Shown in pieces: positions 56,198 through 64,000 of a stretch of 64,000 bases of DNA; the stretch's first letter is position 1; each line of letters starts with the position of its first letter. The notes under the pieces are model-generated. The model was given only the letters and a program-made list of their open reading frames with translations. It did not search any database and was not told where the DNA came from. The position numbers were made by a program, and so were the translations under genes. The stretch is taken from positions 30,196,001 to 30,260,000 of the forward strand of contig NC_079884.1 of the NCBI RefSeq assembly GCF_029227915.1, written 5' to 3'. The stretch comes from Hydractinia symbiolongicarpus. Taxonomy: Eukaryota; Cnidaria; Hydrozoa; Anthoathecata; Hydractiniidae.

Positions 56198-58227
56198 TCA
56201 GCGTCTCATCAAAGATGAAAACATTTTTGAAAACTACAAGTCTCACGCGTTTTAGTGGTGAAAAAATAATTTAAAAAATCTTTCGAAAAATGAGTTTACT
56301 CCCTGGGTACTTTTTTGTATACATTCGACCATACGGGCCAAGCCCGGCATTTACGGGAAATCGCCGGTTTTCGTTTTCCGGCCATTAAACCACTTTCATT
56401 AAGCGTCTCATCAAAAATGAAAACATTTCTGAAAACTACAAGTCTCATGCGTTTTAGTGGTGAAAAAAAAATTTAAAAAATCGTTCGGGAAATGAGTTTA
56501 CTCCCTGGGTACTTTCTTTGTATACTTTTAACTATACCGGCCGAGTGCGGGATTTACGGGAAATCGCGGGTTTTCGTTTGCCGGCGATTAAACTTCTTTT
56601 ATTCAGTGTCTCATCAAAAATGAAAACATTTTTAAAAACTGCAAGTCTCATGGGATTTAGTGGTGAAATAATAATTTAAAAAATCGTTCGGGAAATGAGT
56701 TTACTCCCTGGGTACTTTCTTTGTATACTTTTAACTATGCGGGCCGAGTGCGGGATTTACGGGAAATCGCGGGTTTTCGTTTGCCGGCGATTAAACTTCT
56801 TTTATTCAGCATCTCATCAAAAATGAAAACATTTTTGAAAACTACAAGTCTCATGGGTTTTAGTGGTGAAAAGATAATTCAAAAACTCGTTCTGGAAATG
56901 AGTTTACTCACAGGGTACTTTCTTTGTATACATTTGACTATACGGGACAAGCCCGGGATTTACGGGAAATCGCGGGTTTTCGTTTGCCGGCGATTAAACC
57001 TCTTTCATTAAGCGTCTCATTAAAAATGAAAACATTTTTGAAAACTACAAGTCTCATTCGTTCTAGTGGTGCAGAAGTAATTTAAAAAATCGTTCGGGAA
57101 ATGAGTTTACTCCCTGGGTACTTTCTTTGTATACTTTTGACTATACGGGCCGAGTCCGGGAATTACAGGAAATCGCGGATTTTCGTTTGCCGGCGATTAA
57201 ACTTCTTTTATTCAGCGTCCCATCAAATATGAAAACATTTTTGAAAACTACAAGTCTCATGCGTTAAGTGGTAAAAAAATAATATAAAAAATCGTTCGGG
57301 AAATGAGTTTACTCCCTGGGTACTTTCTTTGTATACTTTTGAATATACGGGCCGAGTCCGGGGTTTACGGGAAATTGCGGGTTTTCGTTTGCCGGCGATT
57401 AAAATTCTTTTATTCAGCGTCTCATCAAAAATGAAAACATTTTTGAAAACTACAAGTCTCATGCGTTTTAGTGGTGAAAAAATAATTTATAAAATCGTTC
57501 GGGAAATGAGTTTACTCCCTGGGTACTTTCTTTGTATACTTTTGACTATACGGGCCAAGCTCGGGATTTACGGGAAATCGCGGGTTTTCGTTTGCCGACG
57601 ATTAAACTTCTTTTATTCAGCGTCTCATCAAAAATGAAAACATTTTTAGAAACTACAAGTCTTATGCCTTTTAGTGGTGAAAAAATAATTTAAAAAATCG
57701 TTCTGGAAATGAGTTTACTCACAGGGTACTTTCTTTGTATCATTCGACTATACGGCCAATCCCGGGATTTACGGGAAATCGCGGGTTTTCGTTTGCCGGC
57801 AATTAAACCTCTTTCATTAAGCGTCTCATCAAAAATGAAAACATTTTTGAAAACTACAAGTCTCAGGCGTTTTAGTGGTGAAAAAGTAATTTAAAAAATC
57901 GTTCGGGAAATAAGTTTACTCCCTGGGCACTTTCTTTGTATACTTTTGACTATTCGGGCCGAGTCCGGGATTTACGGGAAATCGCGGGTTTTCGTTTGCC
58001 GGCGATTAAAATTCTTTTATTCAGCGTCCCATCAAAAATGAAAACATTTTTAAAAAATAAAAGTCTTATGCGTTTTAGTGGTGAAAAATAATTTAAAAAA
58101 TCGTTTGGGAAATGAGTTTACTCCCTGGGTACTTTTTTTGTATACTTTTGACTATACGGGCCGAGTCCGGGATTTACGGGAAATCGCGGGTTTTCGTTTG
58201 CGGGGGATTAAACTTCTTTCATTCAGC
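56198..58227 (-). repeat. 202-203 bp satellite array, reversed, block 6 (10 monomers)
   Basis: This short satellite block between B3 and B4 holds essentially ten monomers. It begins with the usual LINE B right flank and ends with the TTGCGGGGGATTAAAC left-flank monomer. Compared with the B1-B2 interval (block 4), several monomers are missing, consistent with deletion by unequal exchange. No other feature is seen. Confidence 0.96.
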
Positions 58228-59398
58228 TCTCATTCGAATGATTGAACAATGGAAAAGCACACTTGATAATAAGGGTGTAGTTGGAGCAGTGCTAATGGAC
58301 CTTTCAAAAGCTTTTGATACTATCAACCATGATTTGCTTATTGCAAAGCTGCATGCCTATGGTTTTTCTGAATCTTCTTTATTTTTTATTCACTCATACT
58401 TGAAAAATCGTTTTCAGAGAACCAGAATAAATTCTTCTTTTAGCGAATGGCTTCCTCTTCAAGTTGGAGTTCCACAAGGATCAATCTTAGGACCTCCTTT
58501 CTTCAATTATTCTATAAACGATTTATTCTGGTTCATTATTCAATCATCCCTTTGTAACTTTGCAGATGATAACACCTTATATGCTTGTGAAAATTCATTA
58601 GAAGATGTAAAACAAACTCTGCTTACTAATTTGGTCATAGTTAATAATTGGTTTTATGAAAATTACTTAGCAATAAATTTGAAAAAGTATCAATATATTG
58701 TATTAGGTCATCACGATGAAAGTTTGATATTTAACCATTTGAAAATTGCGTGTAAATCGTCTGTAGTGCTTCTTGGTGTTACGATTGACTCGAGACTAAA
58801 CTTTCATTCGCATGTCAAAAACATCTGTAATAAGGCTAGTAGGAAACTCAACGTGCTTCAAAGGATATATTCCTTTTTGACACCCAAGATGAAGCGTTTT
58901 CTCTTCAATTCATTTAATTTGTCTCAGTTTTCTTACTGTCCCTTAGTATGGATGTTTTGTGGAAAAGTTGCGAATAATCGAATCAATCGTATTCATGAAC
59001 GTTGTCTAAGAATCATACAGGAAGATATAAATGGCAGTTACGATGAACTTTTATCTTTATGTAATGTTAAAAATATTCACATCATCAATTTACAGAATTT
59101 AATGAAAGAGGTTTACAAATTTTTAAATGGATTGTCACCTCTATATATGAACGAGATATTTTCTGTTAGGGAAAACAAGTACAACCTTCGTTGCTTTAAT
59201 TTAATCAGGCGACCAACTTGTCGGACAACGTACTATGGCTTAAATACTTTATCAAATATTGCAGGGAAGCTATGGATATCTGTGCCTGACGCTACAAAGA
59301 ATGCTCCTTCTCTCGAAGCCTTCCGTAGCTCAATAAAATTTTGGGAAGGTGATGTTTGCACCTGTAAAATATGCATGGATATACCATACATATTTTAA
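58112..59398 (+). CDS. LINE B4 reverse transcriptase fragment (satellite-started ORF, motifs intact)
   Basis: This 428-codon open frame is the least damaged B copy: MDLSKAFD (62-69), GVPQGSILGPPFF, FADD (150-153), then the C-terminal domain and CTCKIC. Private changes include FNLSQF for FILSQF and QEDING for QDDING. The protein starts in reversed satellite and joins LINE sequence in frame near residue 39. It lacks the APE endonuclease and the N-terminal RT motifs such as NYRP, so independent retrotransposition is not expected. Confidence 0.83.
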   Translation: MSLLPGYFFCILLTIRAESGIYGKSRVFVCGGLNFFHSALIRMIEQWKSTLDNKGVVGAVLMDLSKAFDTINHDLLIAKLHAYGFSESSLFFIHSYLKNRFQRTRINSSFSEWLPLQVGVPQGSILGPPFFNYSINDLFWFIIQSSLCNFADDNTLYACENSLEDVKQTLLTNLVIVNNWFYENYLAINLKKYQYIVLGHHDESLIFNHLKIACKSSVVLLGVTIDSRLNFHSHVKNICNKASRKLNVLQRIYSFLTPKMKRFLFNSFNLSQFSYCPLVWMFCGKVANNRINRIHERCLRIIQEDINGSYDELLSLCNVKNIHIINLQNLMKEVYKFLNGLSPLYMNEIFSVRENKYNLRCFNLIRRPTCRTTYYGLNTLSNIAGKLWISVPDATKNAPSLEAFRSSIKFWEGDVCTCKICMDIPYIF

Positions 59399-59544
59399 CT
59401 TTACTTATTTATTTATTTATTTTTCTTATTTTTTATCGCTGTTTGCCTTGTTTTACGTTTTGTTGTCGATTTAAATTAGTTATTTAAATACTATTGTATC
59501 TATCGACGTTAAATAAAGAGAAAATCAAAAAAAAAAAAAAAAAA
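58228..59544 (+). mobile_element. LINE family B, copy B4 (5'-truncated)
   Basis: This is the fourth copy of the same insertion, with TCAGC at 58223-58227 and 59545-59549, the same 3' UTR and a long poly(A) tail. The right-flank monomer reads AAAAATGAAAACA rather than AAAGATGAAAACA, a private difference or local conversion. Confidence 0.92.
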
Positions 59545-60601
59545 TCAGCGTCTCATCAAAAATGAAAACATTTTTGAAAACTACAAGTCTCACGCGTTTT
59601 AGTGGTGAAAAAATAATTTAAAAAATCTTTCGAAAAATGAGTTTACTCCCTGGGTACTTTTTTTGTATACATTCGACCATACGGGCCAAGCCCGGCATTT
59701 ACGGGAAATCGCCGGTTTTAGTTTTCCGGCCATTAAACCACTTTCATTAAGCGTCTCATCAAAAATGAAAACATTTCTGAAAACTACAAGTCTCATGCGT
59801 TTTAGTGGTGAAAAAAAAATTTAAAAAATCGTTCGGGAAATGAGTTTACTCCCTGGGTACTTTCTTTGTATACTTTTAACTATACCGGCCGAGCGCGGGA
59901 TTTAAGGGAAATCGCGGGTTTTCGTTTGCCGGCGATTAAACTTCTTTTATTCAGTGTCTCATCAAAAATAAAAACATTTTTAAAAACTGCAAGTCTCATG
60001 GGCTTTAGTGGTGAAATAATAATTTAAAAAATCGTTCGGGAAATGAGTTTACTCCCTGGGTACTTTCTTTGTATACTTTTAACTATGCGGGCCGAGTGCG
60101 GGATTTACGGGAAATCGCGGGTTTTCGTTTGCCGGCGATTAAACTTCTTTTATTCAGCATCTCATCAAAAATGAAAACATTTTTGAAAACTACAAGTCTC
60201 ATGGGTTTTAGTGGTGAAAAGATAATTCAAAAACTCGTTCTGGAAATGAGTTTACTCACAGGGTACTTTCTTTGTATACATTTGACTATACGGGACAAGC
60301 CCGGGATTTACGGGAAATCGCGGGTTTTCATTTGCCGGCGATTAAACCTCTTTCATTAAGCGTCTCATTAAAAATGAAAACATTTTTGAAAACTACAAGT
60401 CTCATTCGTTCTAGTGGTGCAGAAGTAATTTAAAAAATCGTTCGGGAAATGAGTTACTCCCTGGGTACTTTCTTTGTATACATTCGACTATACGGGCCAA
60501 GCCCGTTATTTACGGGAAATCGCGGGTTTTCGCTTGCCGGCGATTAAACCTCTTTCATTAAGCGTCTCATCAAAAATGAAAACATTTTTGAAAACTACAA
60601 G

Positions 60602-60661
60602 TCTCATGCGTTTTAGTGGTGAAAAAATAATTCTCATGCGTTTTAGTGGTGAAAAAAAAAT
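60602..60661 (-). repeat. 30-bp direct duplication inside a monomer
   Basis: TCTCATGCGTTTTAGTGGTG plus an A-rich end occurs at 60602-60631 and again at 60632-60661, differing at one base in the A-rich part. The usual monomer has this segment once, so this marks an out-of-register join between two monomers. Confidence 0.9.
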
Positions 60662-61399
60662 TTAAAAAATCGTTCGGGAAATGAGTTTACTCCCTGGGTA
60701 CTTTCTTTGTATACATTCGACTATACGGGCCAAGCCCCGGATTTACGGGAAATCGCGGGATTTCGTTTGTCGGCGATTAAACCTCTTTCATTAGGCGTCT
60801 CATCAAAAATGAAAACATTTTTGAAAACTACAAGTCTCCTGCGTTTTAGTGGTGAAAAAATAATTTAAAAAATCGTTCGGGAAATAAGTTTACTCCCTGG
60901 GTACTTTCTTTGTATACTTTTGACTATACGGGCCGAGTCCGGGATTTACGGCAAATCGCGGATTTTCGTTTGCCGGCGATTAAACTTCTTTTATTCAGCG
61001 TCCCATCAAATATGAAAACATTTTTGAAAACTACAAGTCTCATGCGTTAAGTGGCAAAAAAATAATATAAAAAATCGTTCGGGAAATGAGTTTCTTCCTG
61101 GGTACTTTCTTTGTATACTTTTGACTATGCGGGCCAAGTCCGGGGTTTACGGGAAATGGCGGGTTTTCGTTTGCCAGCGATTAAAATTCTTTTAATCAGC
61201 GTCTCATCAAAAATGAAAACATTTTTGAAAACTACAAGTCTCATGCGTTTTAGTGGTGAAAAAATAATTTATAAAATTGTTCGGGAAATGAGTTTACTCC
61301 CTGGGTACTTTCTTTGTATACTTTTGACTATACGGGCCAAGCACGGGATTTACGGGAAATCGCGGGTTTTCGTTTGCCGACGATTAAACTTCTTTTATT

Positions 61400-64000
61400 C
61401 AGCGTCTCATCAAAAATGAAAACATTTTTAGAAACTACAAGTCTTATGCCTTTTAGTGGTGAAAAAATAATTTAAAAAATCGTTCTGGAAATGAGTTTAC
61501 TCACAGGGTACTTTCTTTGTATACATTCGACTATACCGCCAATCCCGGGATTTACGGGAAATCGCGGGTTTTCGTTTGCCGGCAATTAAACCTCTTTCAT
61601 TAAGTGTCTCATCAAAAATGAAAACATTTTTGAAAAATAAAAGTCTTATGCGTTTTAGTGGTGAAAAAATAATTTAAAAAATCGTTTGGGAAATGAGTTT
61701 ACTCCCTGGGTACTTTCTTTGTATACTTTTGACTATACGGGCCGAGTCCGGGATTTACGGGAAATCGCGGGTTTTCGTTTGCGGGCGATTAAACTTCTTT
61801 CATTCAGCGTCTCATCAAAAATGAAAATATTTTTGAAAACTACAAGTCTCATGCGTTTTAGTGGTGAAAAATTAATTCAAAAAATCGTTCGGGAAATGAG
61901 TTTACTCCCTGGCTACTTTTTTGTATACTTTTGACTATACGGGCCGAGTCCGGGATTTACGGGAAATCGCGGGTTTTCGTTTGCCGGCGATTGAACTTCT
62001 TTTATTCAGTGTCTCATCAAAAATGAAAACATTTTTAAAAACTGCAAGTCTCATGGGCTTTAGTGGTGAAATAATAATTTAAAAAATCGTTCGGGAAATG
62101 AGTTTACTCCCTGGGTACTTTCTTCGTATACTTTTGACTATACGGGCCGAGTCCGGGATTTACGGGAAATCGCGGGTTTTCGTTTGCGGGCGATTAAACT
62201 TCTTTTATTCAGCGTCTCATCAAAGATGAAAACATTTTTGAAAACTACAAGTCTCACGCGTTTTAGTGGTGAAAAAATAATTTAAAAAATCGTTCTGGAA
62301 ATGAGTTTACTCACAGGGTACTTTCTTTGTATACATTCGACTATACGGGCCAAGCCCGGGATTTACGGGAAATCGCGGGTTTTCGTTTGCCGGCGATTAA
62401 ACCTCTTTCATTAAGCGTCTCATCAAAGATGAAAACATTTTTGAAAACTACAAGTCTCACGCGTTTTAGTGGTGAAAAAATAATTTAAAAATCGTTCTGG
62501 AAATGAGTTTACTCACAGGGTACTTTCTTTGTATACATTCGACTATACGGGCCAAGCCCGGGATTTACGGGAAATCGCGGGTTTTAGTTTGCCGCCGATT
62601 AAACCTCTTTCATTAATCGTCTCATCAAAAATGAAAATATTTTTGAAAACTACAAGTCTCATGCGTTTTAGTGGTGAAAAATTAATTCAAAAAATCGTTC
62701 GGGAAATGAGTTTACTCCCTGGCTACTTTTTTGTATACTTTTGACTATACGGGCCGAGTCCAGGATTTACGGGAAATCGCGGGTTTTCGTTTGCCGGCGA
62801 TTGAACTTCTTTTATTCAGCGTCTCATCAAAAATGAAAACATTTTTAGAAACTACAAGTCTTATGCCTTTTAGTGGTGAAAAAATAATTTAAAAAATCGT
62901 TCTGGAAATGAGTTTACTCACAGGGTACTTTCTTTGTATACATTCGACTATACCGCCAATCCCGGGATTTACGGGAAATCGCGGGTTTTCGTTTGCCGGC
63001 AATTAAACCTCTTTCATTAAGCGTCTCATCAAAAATGAAAACATTTTTGAAAAATAAAAGTCTTATGCGTTTTAGTGGTGAAAAAATAATTTAAAAAATC
63101 GTTTGGGAAATGAGTTTACTCCCTGGGTACTTTCTTTGTATACTTTTGACTATACGGGCCGAGTCCGGGATTTACGGGAAATCGCGGGTTTTCGTTTGCG
63201 GGCGATTAAACTTCTTTCATTCAGCGTCTCATCAAAAATGAAAATATTTTTGAAAACTACAAGTCTCATGCGTTTTAGTGGTGAAAAATTAATTCAAAAA
63301 ATCGTTCGGAAAATGAGTTTACTCCCTGGCTACTTTTTTGTATACTTTTGACTATACGGGCCGAGTCTGGGATTTACGGGAAATCGCAGGTTTTCGTTTG
63401 CCGGCGATTGAACTTCTTTTATTCAGTGTCTCATCAAAAATGAAAACATTTTTAAAAACTGCAAGTCTCATGGGCTTTAGTGGTGAAATAATAATTTAAA
63501 AAATCGTTCGGGAAATGAGTTTACTCCCTGGGTACTTTCTTCGTATACTTTTGACTATACGGGCCGAGTCCGGGATTTACGGAAAATCGCGGGTTTTCGT
63601 TTGCGGGCGATTAAACTTCTTTTATTCAGCGTCTCATCAAAGATGAAGACATTTTTGAAAACTACAAGTCTCACGCGTTTTAGTGGTGAAAAAATAATTT
63701 AAAAAATCGTTCTGGAAATGAGTTTACTCACAGGGTACTTTCTTTGTATACATTCGACTATACGGGCCAAGCCCGGGATTTACGGGAAATCGCGGGTTTT
63801 CGTTTGCCGGCGATTAAACCTCTTTCATTAAGCGTCTCATCAAAGATGAAAACATTTTTGAAAACTACAAGTCTCACGCGTTTTAGTGGTGAAAAAATAA
63901 TTTAAAAATCGTTCTGGAAATGAGTTTACTCACAGGGTACTTTCTTTGTATACATTCGACTATACGGGCCAAGCCCGGGATTTACGGGAAATCGCGGGTT
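61400..64000 (-). repeat. Tandem duplication of 7 monomers (1417-bp offset), second copy cut by the window end
   Basis: Monomer variants at about 61400-62820 recur at +1417. Markers are CTATACCGCCAATCCC (61531 and 62948), TTTGGGAAATGAG (61685 and 63102), TGGCTACTTTTTTG (61910 and 63327), TTCTTCGTATAC (62119 and 63536) and the one-base-short AATTTAAAAATCG (62482 and 63899). The outer boundary cannot be placed because the window stops. Confidence 0.83.

Larger units (their letters stand above)
59545..64000 (-). repeat. 202-203 bp satellite array, reversed, block 7 (~22 monomers), continues past the window
   Basis: Reversed satellite runs to the window edge. It contains a 30-bp internal duplication at 60602-60661 and a 1417-bp tandem duplication from about 61400. 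Monomers at 61686-61830 (TTGCGGGCGATTAAACTTCTTTCATTCAGC) and 62181-62265 (AAAGATG, CTCACGCG) resemble the left and right flanks of LINE B and serve as uninterrupted target sites. No gene is seen. Confidence 0.96.

Noticed and set aside
47680-59544. Independent target-specific retrotransposition of LINE B into the satellite
   Set aside because: Identical truncation point, target duplication and flank variants in all four copies fit one insertion followed by amplification much better.

Overview
This window is eukaryotic repeat DNA. Almost all of it (about 54.6 of 64 kb) is one tandem satellite family with a 202-203 bp monomer, roughly 270 copies. The rest is non-LTR retrotransposon (LINE) sequence and one small DNA transposon. 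I see no bacterial operon, tRNA, rRNA or CRISPR array, and no host gene. The retrotransposons have AT-rich coding sequence and APE endonuclease/reverse transcriptase proteins with a Cys-rich C-terminus. These resemble the CR1/Jockey-type elements I associate with invertebrate, especially cnidarian, genomes. The metazoan call is fairly safe; the cnidarian call is a weak inference. The setting is most likely a heterochromatic, pericentromeric or subtelomeric array.

Layout: 1-424 is the 3' end of a LINE (family A). 425-10137 is satellite in one orientation (called 'forward' here). 10138-13127 is a 5'-truncated family A LINE; its 951-codon open frame starts in satellite DNA, and its reverse transcriptase has YADN where YADD is expected. 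13128-38596 is more forward satellite. At 38596/38597 the array flips, with no spacer, and all satellite from there to 64000 is reversed. The reversed arm carries four copies of a second truncated LINE (family B) at 42571-44631, 47680-48996, 54882-56197 and 58228-59544. All four sit at the same base of the monomer with the same 5-bp flanking repeat, so they come from one insertion later multiplied with its flanks. The first B copy is interrupted by a 741-bp piggyBac-like element with 17-bp inverted ends and TTAA duplications.

The array is organised at several scales. Besides the ~203-bp unit there are duplications with offsets of about 812, 1417, 1823, 2028, 2231, 4260 and 5464 bp, and one of about 12.7 kb that includes LINE A. 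Many are nearly identical, which points to recent unequal exchange or segmental amplification. Private mutations in the copied LINEs give a relative chronology: a nonsense codon in B2, FVDD in B3 and the transposon in B1. The most interesting points are the array inversion, LINE amplification as passengers of higher-order repeats, the two LINE families landing within about 15 bp of each other beside a conserved 9-bp-arm dyad, and satellite-initiated open frames entering both LINE families.
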